A DNA stretch of 40,159 nt from Oceanospirillaceae bacterium (GTDB lineage Bacteria; Pseudomonadota; Gammaproteobacteria; Pseudomonadales; Balneatricaceae), in assembly GCA_024686035.1 (NCBI GenBank), contig JAIBDW010000009.1:1-40159 (forward strand). The letters are read 5' to 3'. Below the pieces are notes generated by a model that worked only from the letters and a program-made list of their open reading frames with translations, had not been told where the DNA came from and did not search any database. Shown one piece after another: positions 33,144 to 40,159 of this stretch (the first letter of the stretch is position 1; each line of letters starts with the position of its first letter). The position numbers and the translations under genes were made by a program.

Positions 33144-35531
33144 ATGACAATGAAAGGGTTTGTGCTATCTCGCCACAGCCACGATACTCCAAAGGGTATC
33201 CAGCTAACCTATTGGTTAGCCACAGATGATGGCCCTGTTTGCCTGCGTCAAACAAAGCAAGAAGCGGTATGTTTTTTGCCAAAATCTCAGGAGCCCCAAG
33301 CCCATGGGTTAATTGAAAAAATGGGGCTAGATCCTGCTATCTGGCGCTTTCAAACTTTACCCCTTAAAACCTTCCAAAATGAGCCCGCGGTGGCGCTTTA
33401 TATGCTTAATCATAAAGTGTTTCTAAATGTGTGCGGGGTTTTGCGAGAAGCAAATATTAGCCTAATGGAACAAGATATTCAGCCACAAGAACGCTACTTA
33501 ATGGAGCGCTTTATTAGTGCGGGTTTGGTGGCAGATGTGCCTGCTATTAATGGTATTTTAGAGGATGTAAGAGTAAAAACCTGTGACTATATCCCGGCTA
33601 TAAAGACGGTGTCTTTAGATATTGAAACCACTATGGATGGCAAAACCATTCATAGTATTGCAGTGTATGGCATGGCGCATGAGGGGGCTGAGCCTGAGCC
33701 TGTGGTATGGCTTCATTGGCCTGCTAGTATGCCTAAAGAAAGCATAAAAGACCTACCCCAGTATGTCCGAGTTTGCACTAACGAAAGGCAACTCCTAAAG
33801 CAATTTAGCCATTGGCTACAAGACTACAATCCAGATGCGATTATTGGTTGGGCTTTGGTACAATTTGATTTTCAAATCTTATGTGCTCGCGCCAGGGTGC
33901 TGGGTGTGCGTTTGCGCCTTGGCCGAGGTGGTGAGGAAATACGCTGGCGAGCAGGGCAAGGTAATCGCCCCGCAAAGCTTTATATGCCAGGCCGTGTGGC
34001 ATTAGATGGCATTGAAGTGATGCGCTCAGCGACTTGGCAGTTTGAATCTTTTTCATTAGAAAATGTGGCAAGGCAGCTGTTAGGCCGTGGCAAGGCGATT
34101 ACTAAACCTCAAGACCGGGGTGAAGAAATCCAACGCATGTATCGCCACGACCCAAGCTCATTAGCAAGCTATAACTTAGAAGACTGCCGTTTGGTATGGG
34201 ATATTTTCATTAAAGCTAAGTTGATGGCTTTTCTCATTGAGCGAGCAAGATTAACGGGTTTATCTATGGATCGACTGGGAGGCTCCTCTCAAGCTTTTGA
34301 CCACTTGTATTTGCCTCGGTTGCATCGGCAAGGTTATGTGGCCCCTGCATTTGCCTCGGGACAGGCAGGTGATAGCCCTGGTGGTTTTGTGATGGATTCA
34401 AAACCTGGGCTTTATCGTAATGTGTTGGTGTTAGATTTTAAAAGTCTGTATCCAAGTATCATACGTAGCTTCAAAATAGACCCTTTAGGGTTGATCCAAG
34501 GTTTGAAAGACAAAGACTCGTTAAACGGCTATAAAGGCGCTAAGTTTAGCCGCACTCAGAGTATTTTACCGGACATTATTGCAGAGCTTTGGGCTGCCAG
34601 AGATGTAGCTAAAGCCCAAAAAAATACACCTTTATCAACGTCTATAAAAATTGTGATGAATGCGTGTTATGGGGTCTTAGGCTCTAGTGTTTGCCGCTTT
34701 TATGACCAGCGTTTAGCCAGCTCCATTACCCTGCGTGGTCATGCCATTTTGAACCAAACTAAAGACCTAATACAGCAACAAGGTATGCAAGTGATCTATG
34801 GTGATACAGACTCGGTGTTTGTGTGGTTAGGTGATGAAACGATGGCTTTAAATGCGGTGCAAGAGCGTGGACATGCATTAGCAAAGATGCTCAATGGGTG
34901 GTGGAGTGAGCATCTACAAACACAATTTGACCTACAAAGTTATTTGGAAATTGAGTTTGAAACTTACTTTAGCCGCTTTGTCATGCCCACCATTAGAGGG
35001 CAAGAAACAGGCAGTAAAAAACGTTATGCAGGATTAACCGTTGCCCCTGATGGCGCCTCCAAAATGCTCTTTAAAGGCTTAGAGCAAGTACGCACAGATT
35101 GGACTAAGCTAGCCAAAGAGCTACAAGCGCAGCTTTACCAACGAATTTTTAATGATGAGCCCTATTTGGACCTTATTAAGCCTTTGATTAAGCAAGTAAG
35201 AAGTGGTGAATTAGATAGCAAGCTAGTCTACAGAAAACGCTTACGAAGGCCTTTAGCCGAATATCAAAAAAACGTGCCGCCCCATGTACAAGCAGCACGC
35301 AAAGCTGAAGCTTGGCGCATTAAAAACAAGTTCCCATCTGCTTATGCCAATGGTGGTTGGATAGAATACGTGATTACCCTTACGGGGCCTGAGCCTTTAG
35401 AGGTGTCCCCCACAAACTACGATTATCAACATTACATCGATCGCCAAATCGAGCCGGTGGTGGATGGTATTTTGCCTTTTCTCAATGACAGTTTTGCTAA
35501 TATTACCGAGCAGCAACTGGGTTTGTTTTAG
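33144..35531 (+). CDS. polB: DNA polymerase II (family B)
   Basis: PolB is the translesion/replication-restart family B polymerase of gammaproteobacteria. It has 795 residues, against 783 in E. coli. The 3'-5' exonuclease part has SLDIETTMDG (Exo I), IIGWALVQFD (Exo II) and YNLEDCRLV (Exo III). The polymerase part has LDFKSLYPSIIRSFKIDP (motif A), KIVMNACYGVLG (motif B), YGDTDSVFVWL (motif C) and TGSKKRYAG, ending in QQLGLF, a beta-clamp-binding peptide. Exo II has Ala where the family has Asn (GWNxxxFD), which may weaken proofreading. In E. coli the gene is SOS-controlled; I saw no LexA box in the 167 nt upstream, only a CATTAC/GTAATG hairpin at 33059-33076. Confidence 0.97.
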   Translation: MTMKGFVLSRHSHDTPKGIQLTYWLATDDGPVCLRQTKQEAVCFLPKSQEPQAHGLIEKMGLDPAIWRFQTLPLKTFQNEPAVALYMLNHKVFLNVCGVLREANISLMEQDIQPQERYLMERFISAGLVADVPAINGILEDVRVKTCDYIPAIKTVSLDIETTMDGKTIHSIAVYGMAHEGAEPEPVVWLHWPASMPKESIKDLPQYVRVCTNERQLLKQFSHWLQDYNPDAIIGWALVQFDFQILCARARVLGVRLRLGRGGEEIRWRAGQGNRPAKLYMPGRVALDGIEVMRSATWQFESFSLENVARQLLGRGKAITKPQDRGEEIQRMYRHDPSSLASYNLEDCRLVWDIFIKAKLMAFLIERARLTGLSMDRLGGSSQAFDHLYLPRLHRQGYVAPAFASGQAGDSPGGFVMDSKPGLYRNVLVLDFKSLYPSIIRSFKIDPLGLIQGLKDKDSLNGYKGAKFSRTQSILPDIIAELWAARDVAKAQKNTPLSTSIKIVMNACYGVLGSSVCRFYDQRLASSITLRGHAILNQTKDLIQQQGMQVIYGDTDSVFVWLGDETMALNAVQERGHALAKMLNGWWSEHLQTQFDLQSYLEIEFETYFSRFVMPTIRGQETGSKKRYAGLTVAPDGASKMLFKGLEQVRTDWTKLAKELQAQLYQRIFNDEPYLDLIKPLIKQVRSGELDSKLVYRKRLRRPLAEYQKNVPPHVQAARKAEAWRIKNKFPSAYANGGWIEYVITLTGPEPLEVSPTNYDYQHYIDRQIEPVVDGILPFLNDSFANITEQQLGLF

Positions 35532-35618
35532 TGACTTTGTGCATATTTTATTCCTTAGACTAAACTTAATTTTTAGTCATTTCATCTTGGTGGGTTTGAA
35601 CATAAGGAGAGGGTTTTT

Positions 35619-36347
35619 ATGAGTATTAAAGCATCAGTTGGGTCGTTGATAGTGGCGTTTTCGCTTTTTGTCACCAGCGTTTTAGCAGGGTATCAATCTG
35701 ACTCTCAATTATTTAACTTAGCCACTAAGCTTGCCAACACTGGTAACGCTTTGGCCCAATATAACTTGGGTATGATGTATCACAACGGTGTTGGCACGCC
35801 TAAAGATCAAGCTAAAGCGTTCGATTTGTTTGTCAAAGCGACCAAAGGCGGGGATCCTTTGGGGGCATTTAAGTTGGCTTGCTACTATGATGGCCAAGCG
35901 CCAAATGCGGTTAAACGTGATGATGTCTTGTCTTTTAAATATTACCTAGAAGCAGCGAAGGCAGGCTATAGCCTTGCACAGTTTTCTATTGCACAAAAGT
36001 ATGGTGCCCAAGAAAATATAGACAAGGCGTTGTTTTGGTTTAAAAAATCTGCAAGCCAAGGATACGATAATGCAATGTCTCATTTGTTTGTGCTCTATTC
36101 AGACCCTAAGTATGGCGTAGAAAATAAAGCTTTAGCTTATAAATATTTAAAACAAGCCCTAGCCGTGGCAGATACTAAGCATCATGGGGAAATAAATAAG
36201 TTATTAAAAAAATATACCAAATATCTCACAGCTACGGAACTTGCAGAGCTTGATACGCAGCAATATCAGCCTCAGCCAACACCTGTCACATTGAGAGTTA
36301 AGCGAGGTTTTGGTGAGATTTACGATTTAGCGCAGATAGATGGTTAG
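35619..36347 (+). CDS. Secreted Sel1-repeat (TPR-like) protein
   Basis: A 242-residue protein with an N-terminal signal peptide (MSIKASVGSLIVAFSLFVTSVLAG, predicted cut around residues 22-24), so it acts in the periplasm. Sel1-like repeats follow: GNALAQYNLGMMYHNGVGTPKDQAKAFDLFVKAT, GDPLGAFKLACYYDG..., GYSLAQFSIAQKYGAQENIDKALFWFKKSASQ and GYDNAMSHLFVLYSD...ALAYKYLKQAL. These helical repeats bind partner proteins; no enzymatic domain is visible. AAGGAGAGG at 35605-35613 is a strong ribosome site. It is probably a separate unit from polB, and it converges on the FMN oxidase gene. Confidence 0.88.
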   Translation: MSIKASVGSLIVAFSLFVTSVLAGYQSDSQLFNLATKLANTGNALAQYNLGMMYHNGVGTPKDQAKAFDLFVKATKGGDPLGAFKLACYYDGQAPNAVKRDDVLSFKYYLEAAKAGYSLAQFSIAQKYGAQENIDKALFWFKKSASQGYDNAMSHLFVLYSDPKYGVENKALAYKYLKQALAVADTKHHGEINKLLKKYTKYLTATELAELDTQQYQPQPTPVTLRVKRGFGEIYDLAQIDG

Positions 36348-36367
36348 GCGCGAGTTTGATTAACCTA

Positions 36368-37504
36368 TTAATCAATCAAGTGCTTAGGTAGGTCTTCAAC
36401 GCCCTCACAGCCTATTTGTTCCATGGTTTGCTGAAGCTGGCGTTTAAAAATCTCTAGCACTTGGTTGCCGCCTTGGTCTCCCATGGCGCAGGCGCCAAAC
36501 ATAGGCGCTCTGCCTAAAAAAGTGAATTTGGCACCGCAGGCTAAACTAGAGGCTACATCGGCCCCTGATCTTATACCGCCATCCATCATCAAGGTGACGG
36601 TATCGCTGTATTTTTGGGCCAGTTTGGAGAGGGATTTTATGCTGGATTCCCCCGCATCTAATTGTCTGCCTCCGTGATTGGAAACGATCAAGCCATCTAC
36701 GCCAAGCTTAATCGCTATTTCTGCGTCTGCTGGGTTCACAATGCCCTTGATTACCAAGTTGCCCTTCCACTGGTCTCTGATGGCCTTTATTTTGTCTGCA
36801 CTTAAGCGACCAGAAAAGGTTTCATTCATAAATAATCCTAAATGCTGCATATTCAGACCATTAGGCATATAGGGTTTCATGGTTTTAAATTCGGGCGAGC
36901 CTGCAAGGAGCTGTGCTATAGACCATCTAGGGTGAGTGGCCATTTGTAAAAAGTTGGAGAGGGTCATTTTGGGTGGAATAGACAGGCCGTTGCGGATTTC
37001 TTTTGGGCGGTAGGCAAAGGTTGGCGTGTCAGCTAGGAGCACTAATGTTTTGCAGCCAACTTGGTCTGCACGCTGGATCAGCTTGTCCCGCAATGATTTG
37101 TCTGCGGGGTGATAGAGCTGAAACCAAAAATCACCTTCAGTAATTTCTGCAATGGTCTCGATGCTTGCGGTGCCTACAGTACTAAGGCAAAAGGGCACAT
37201 TGTGCTGTTTGGCTGCTGTGGCCAAAATTTCACAAGACTTTGGCCACATAAGGCCTTGCAGGCCTACTGGGGCGATGCCAAAAGGGGCGTCGTAGGTTTT
37301 GCCAAATAGCGTGGTGTGTTGGCAAGCGCCATCAAAATCACGCAGGTAATGGGGCTTAAGCTGAACGTCTTGAATCTCTTGGGTGTTGCGGGCCAAATTA
37401 GTGTCAGAGAAACACCCTCCAGTAAGGTAGTCATAGGCAAAACCTGGCATGCGTTTTTTGGCGCGTGCTGCGAGTATTTCGATTGAGGGAAAACGTGAGT
37501 CCAT
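36368..37504 (-). CDS. FMN-dependent alpha-hydroxy-acid oxidase/dehydrogenase (LldD-like)
   Basis: A 378-residue flavoprotein that oxidises an L-2-hydroxy acid such as lactate to the keto acid. It opens FPSIEILAARAKKRMPGFAYDYLTGG, typical of the family. FMN-binding blocks are FGIAPVGLQGLMWPKS and CLSTVGTASIETI, with the active-site Tyr in FQLYHPADK. IRNGLSIPPKMTLSNFLQMATHPRW, then VIKGIVNPADAEIAIKLGVDGLIVSNHGGRQLDAGESSI (catalytic His) and MMDGGIRSGADVASSLACGAKFTFLGRAPMFG follow. Exact substrate is not readable from the sequence, so no lldD symbol is assigned. It lies alone on the minus strand, divergent from thrS across about 325 nt. Confidence 0.9.
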   Translation of the reverse strand: MDSRFPSIEILAARAKKRMPGFAYDYLTGGCFSDTNLARNTQEIQDVQLKPHYLRDFDGACQHTTLFGKTYDAPFGIAPVGLQGLMWPKSCEILATAAKQHNVPFCLSTVGTASIETIAEITEGDFWFQLYHPADKSLRDKLIQRADQVGCKTLVLLADTPTFAYRPKEIRNGLSIPPKMTLSNFLQMATHPRWSIAQLLAGSPEFKTMKPYMPNGLNMQHLGLFMNETFSGRLSADKIKAIRDQWKGNLVIKGIVNPADAEIAIKLGVDGLIVSNHGGRQLDAGESSIKSLSKLAQKYSDTVTLMMDGGIRSGADVASSLACGAKFTFLGRAPMFGACAMGDQGGNQVLEIFKRQLQQTMEQIGCEGVEDLPKHLID

Positions 37505-37830
37505 GTTTATTTCTCGCAGGGCTATTTTAACTTCATTCTAGCTGTTACTGGCTAATAAACCTTGTACAGTTACACTAGATAACCGCCATTATGCCCTTGG
37601 TGGCGTTTGGGCTCTAGTGTCTATAAGTCTTATATTTAAAGTGGCTGTTTTACTGAGCTTTTTTGGGCTTGTGATGGATTGTCTCAATGGGTCTTAAAGC
37701 TTGTTCTTAGGGTCTAATGAGGGTAAAATTAGCGCCTTATTTTTTACGCTGATGTGTTTGGGTTAAACAGTACAACAGCGTGTACACCAAGTGGCTTTTG
37801 GTAGGAGCCACCACTGAGCAAGGAAACTTA
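37505..37830. other. Intergenic region between the FMN oxidase gene and thrS
   Basis: 326 bases without a gene. The frame of thrS is open back to 37780, but those 17 codons are not ThrS-like. Promoters for both divergent genes must lie here, but no clear -35/-10 pair stands out. An E. coli-style thrS operator mimicking tRNA-Thr could not be recognised by eye. Confidence 0.5.
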
Positions 37831-39750
37831 ATGCCTGTAATTACCCTTCCAGATGGCAGTCAGCGTGCTTTTGACGCGCCTGTATCTATTTATGATGTTG
37901 CTTTTGATATTGGCCCAGGCCTTGCTAAAGCAGCAGTAGCTGGCAAAGTAGCTGGCGAATTAGTGGATACTAGCTATGTCATCAACGAAGATACAGTTCT
38001 TGCTATTGTTACAGCCAAAGACGAAGAAGGCTTAGAAGTTATTCGTCATTCTTGTGCTCACATGATGGCCCAAGCTGTACAAGACGAATTTCCTGGTGCT
38101 CAGGTGACTATCGGTCCTGTGATTGAAGACGGTTTTTTCTACGATTTTGCCTATGAACGCCCGTTTACTCCAGAAGATTTGATTAAGATTGAAGCTCGCA
38201 TGAAGGCCCTGACTAAGGAAAACCTTAAAGTTGAGCGTCGCATCATGAGCCGTCCTGATGCTGTAGAGTTTTTTAAAGACCTTGGGGAAGACTACAAGGT
38301 AGAAATTATCGATAGTATCCCCGGCGAAGAAGACCTGTCTTTTTACAGCCAAGGTGGCTTTACCGATTTATGCCGAGGCCCACATGTGCCTTCTACGGGC
38401 CACATCAAGTCGTTTAAACTCATGAAAGTTGCGGGCGCCTATTGGCGTGGTGACTCTAACAACGCCATGCTAACACGTGTTTATGGCACTGCTTGGGCTG
38501 ATAAAAAAGACCTTAAGGCATATTTATTCCGTCTAGAAGAAGCCGAAAAGCGAGATCATCGTAAGCTAGGCAAAAAACTGGATTTGTTCCACACCCAAGA
38601 AGAAGCTCCAGGTATGGTGTTTTGGCACCCAAATGGCTGGACGATCTATCAGGTGGTAGAGCGTTACATGCGCGAGCGTCAGATTGAAGGCGGTTATCAA
38701 GAAGTAAAAACCCCTCAAGTGGTTGATCGAAGCTTGTGGGAGCGTTCTGGCCATTGGGATAAATTCTCTGACATGATGTTTACCACGTCATCTGAAAGCC
38801 GTGACTATGCGGTTAAGCCGATGAACTGCCCATGTCATATTCAGATCTTTAACCAAGGTTTGAAGAGCTACAAAGAATTGCCGATTCGTATGGCAGAGTT
38901 TGGCTCTTGTCATCGTAATGAGCCTTCAGGCACTTTGCACGGCATCATGCGTGTGCGAGCGTTTACCCAAGATGATGGCCATATTTTTTGCTCTGAAGAC
39001 CAGATGCAAGATGAAGTGGCTGGTTTTATCGACTTTTTGTACGACGTATACAAAGACTTTGGCTTTGACGATATTATTTTAAAGCTCTCTACGCGCCCAG
39101 AACAACGTGTAGGTGCTGATGATGTATGGGACCGTGCAGAGGCTGCTTTGGAAGAAGCCCTAAACGCTAAGCAACTTCCTTTTGATATTTTGCCTGGTGA
39201 AGGCGCTTTTTATGGCCCTAAGATTGAGTTTTCTTTGAAAGATTGCCTTGGACGAGTTTGGCAGTGTGGCACTATTCAAGTCGATTTCTCTATGCCTGGG
39301 CGTTTGGATGCGCAGTTTGTTAATGAAGCAGGTGATCGTGAAGTGCCAGTGATGTTACATCGGGCAACTTTAGGTTCATTTGAGCGCTTTTTGGGTATTT
39401 TGATTGAAAACTTTGCTGGAGCCATGCCGCCTTGGTTGGCACCAAAACAAGTGTCTATTTTGAATATTACCGACAAACAAGCGCCTTTTTGCAAAGAAGT
39501 GGCAGAAAACTTAACAAAAATGGGCTTTAGGGCCTCTGCGGACTTGAGAAACGAAAAGGTAGGCTTTAAAATCCGCGAGCACACAATTCTTAAGGTTCCC
39601 TATTTACTGGTTATCGGTGATAAGGAAGTTGAAACTCAGTCTGTCACTGTACGAACTCGTGCGGGTGAAGATTTGGGTAATATGAGTCTAGAGTCATTTG
39701 CCGATCTGCTTAATGCAGACATTGCAAAGCTAGGCCGCACTGAAGCGTAA
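37831..39750 (+). CDS. thrS: Threonine-tRNA ligase
   Basis: ThrRS charges tRNA-Thr and edits mischarged Ser. The 639-residue sequence (E. coli: 642) has the N-terminal TGS domain ([32 protein letters not shown]), the editing domain with [12 protein letters not shown] and [44 protein letters not shown], and the class II catalytic core. The core holds zinc ligands in [18 protein letters not shown] and [18 protein letters not shown], and motif 2 in [11 protein letters not shown]. The C-terminal anticodon-binding domain ends at LGRTEA. ATG 37831 is chosen because AGGAA at 37821-37825 is well spaced and the sequence starts as in the family. infC follows after 38 nt, the conserved order. Confidence 0.97.
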   Translation: MPVITLPDGSQRAFDAPVSIYDVAFDIGPGLAKAAVAGKVAGELVDTSYVINEDTVLAIVTAKDEEGLEVIRHSCAHMMAQAVQDEFPGAQVTIGPVIEDGFFYDFAYERPFTPEDLIKIEARMKALTKENLKVERRIMSRPDAVEFFKDLGEDYKVEIIDSIPGEEDLSFYSQGGFTDLCRGPHVPSTGHIKSFKLMKVAGAYWRGDSNNAMLTRVYGTAWADKKDLKAYLFRLEEAEKRDHRKLGKKLDLFHTQEEAPGMVFWHPNGWTIYQVVERYMRERQIEGGYQEVKTPQVVDRSLWERSGHWDKFSDMMFTTSSESRDYAVKPMNCPCHIQIFNQGLKSYKELPIRMAEFGSCHRNEPSGTLHGIMRVRAFTQDDGHIFCSEDQMQDEVAGFIDFLYDVYKDFGFDDIILKLSTRPEQRVGADDVWDRAEAALEEALNAKQLPFDILPGEGAFYGPKIEFSLKDCLGRVWQCGTIQVDFSMPGRLDAQFVNEAGDREVPVMLHRATLGSFERFLGILIENFAGAMPPWLAPKQVSILNITDKQAPFCKEVAENLTKMGFRASADLRNEKVGFKIREHTILKVPYLLVIGDKEVETQSVTVRTRAGEDLGNMSLESFADLLNADIAKLGRTEA

Positions 39751-39760
39751 ATATACGCTT
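39743..39760 (+). other. Hairpin overlapping the thrS stop codon, upstream of infC
   Basis: AAGCGTA (39743-39749) pairs with TACGCTT (39754-39760) around an AATA tetraloop. The thrS stop (39748-39750) overlaps the stem, and the infC ribosome site is 17 nt further on. It may modulate thrS-infC read-through or mRNA processing; no T-run follows, so it is not a typical terminator. Confidence 0.4.
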
Positions 39761-39776
39761 TAAATTACGAATTAAC

Positions 39777-39780
39777 GGAG
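39777..39780 (+). promoter_or_regulatory. Ribosome binding site deciding the ATT start of infC
   Basis: GGAG at 39777-39780 lies 8 nt before ATT 39789. There is no ATG, GTG or TTG at a suitable distance, so this site fixes the rare ATT start. Confidence 0.8.
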
Positions 39781-39788
39781 ATACCGAA

Positions 39789-40159
39789 ATTAAACGGGAA
39801 TATAACACTAAGGGCAAATCAAAACGCCCAACAATTAACGAACATATTGAAGCGACCGAATGTCGCCTCATCGGTGCTGACGGCGAACAAGTTGGTATTG
39901 TAACTGTAGCTGAAGCATTAGTGCTGGCAGAAGCCGCCAAGCTTGATCTAGTGCAGATTGCAGCCGATGCTGAGCCTGTGGTCTGTAAGATCATGGATTA
40001 CGGCAAACAAGTGTTTGAAGTAAAAAAACAAAAAGCGGCTGCTAAAAAGAAGCAAAAGCAGACGCAAGTGAAAGAAATCAAGTTCCGTCCAGGGACTGAT
40101 GTAGGAGATTATCAGGTAAAACTACGCAACCTGATCCGTTTCCTAGAAAATGGTGACAA
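39789..40159 (+). CDS. infC: Translation initiation factor IF-3, 3' truncated, ATT start codon
   Basis: IF-3 binds the 30S subunit and rejects initiation at non-standard start codons. From ATT 39789 the frame reads (M)[122 protein letters not shown], which is the IF-3 N-domain, basic linker and start of the C-domain. About 124 of roughly 175 codons are present before the window ends. The ATT start is the known basis of infC autoregulation: when IF-3 is abundant, initiation on its own mRNA is rejected. Its position behind thrS agrees with the usual thrS-infC-rpmI-rplT cluster. Because of the ATT start, automatic callers may miss or shorten this gene. Confidence 0.95.
   Translation, partial: MKREYNTKGKSKRPTINEHIEATECRLIGADGEQVGIVTVAEALVLAEAAKLDLVQIAADAEPVVCKIMDYGKQVFEVKKQKAAAKKKQKQTQVKEIKFRPGTDVGDYQVKLRNLIRFLENGD

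Overview
The window reads as chromosome of a gammaproteobacterium, probably marine and with moderately low GC. The housekeeping genes (sbcB, nrdA-nrdB-yfaE, kdsA, polB, metR, argF, thrS-infC) encode proteins close to the E. coli and Pseudomonas versions as I recall them. A complete mevalonate pathway cluster and a DmdA-like gene are unusual for the class and suggest a marine lineage; I cannot name the genus. No rRNA, tRNA, CRISPR array, insertion sequence or prophage was seen.

Layout. 1-5048: end of gcvT, sbcB, yqaA, yaaA (minus), a uridine-kinase-like gene and kdsA (minus). 5268-9151: class Ia ribonucleotide reductase operon nrdA-nrdB-yfaE behind two NrdR boxes. 9167-10522: class II DAHP synthase (minus). 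10.6-21.2 kb: accessory stretch with a small cupin, a membrane-anchored LytTR-type regulator, three unrecognised genes, an ECF sigma/anti-sigma pair, a bufferin-type (DUF2282/DUF692/DUF2063/DoxX) operon, msrQ-msrP, an orphan TraK-like gene, and about 0.8 kb of AT-rich, repeat-containing non-coding DNA. 21.2-24.5 kb: metR and argF (minus), grxD and a 2-Cys peroxiredoxin with a strong terminator. 24.7-31.1 kb: mevalonate operon (HMG-CoA reductase, type 2 IPP isomerase, HMG-CoA synthase, two GHMP kinases, diphosphomevalonate decarboxylase). 31.2-40.2 kb: Lrp-family regulator, DmdA-like GcvT-fold enzyme, polB, Sel1-repeat protein, FMN alpha-hydroxy-acid oxidase (minus), thrS and infC, the latter starting with ATT and cut by the window end.

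How the genes work together. The most system-like block is 14.5-20.0 kb. An ECF sigma factor and its membrane anti-sigma precede a ribosomally made, secreted cysteine peptide with its DUF692 modifying enzyme and DUF2063 partner, a DoxX membrane protein, and the periplasmic methionine-sulfoxide repair pair MsrQ/MsrP. This looks like one envelope stress response, in which a modified peptide captures metal (copper is the best guess) and MsrPQ repairs oxidised periplasmic methionines. A hairpin terminator between the peptide gene and its enzyme gene would keep the peptide in excess. Separately, the LytTR-type gene shares its promoter region with three helically phased TAACWAA repeats, a possible one-component membrane switch. 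The mevalonate operon supplies all steps from acetoacetyl-CoA plus acetyl-CoA to IPP/DMAPP.
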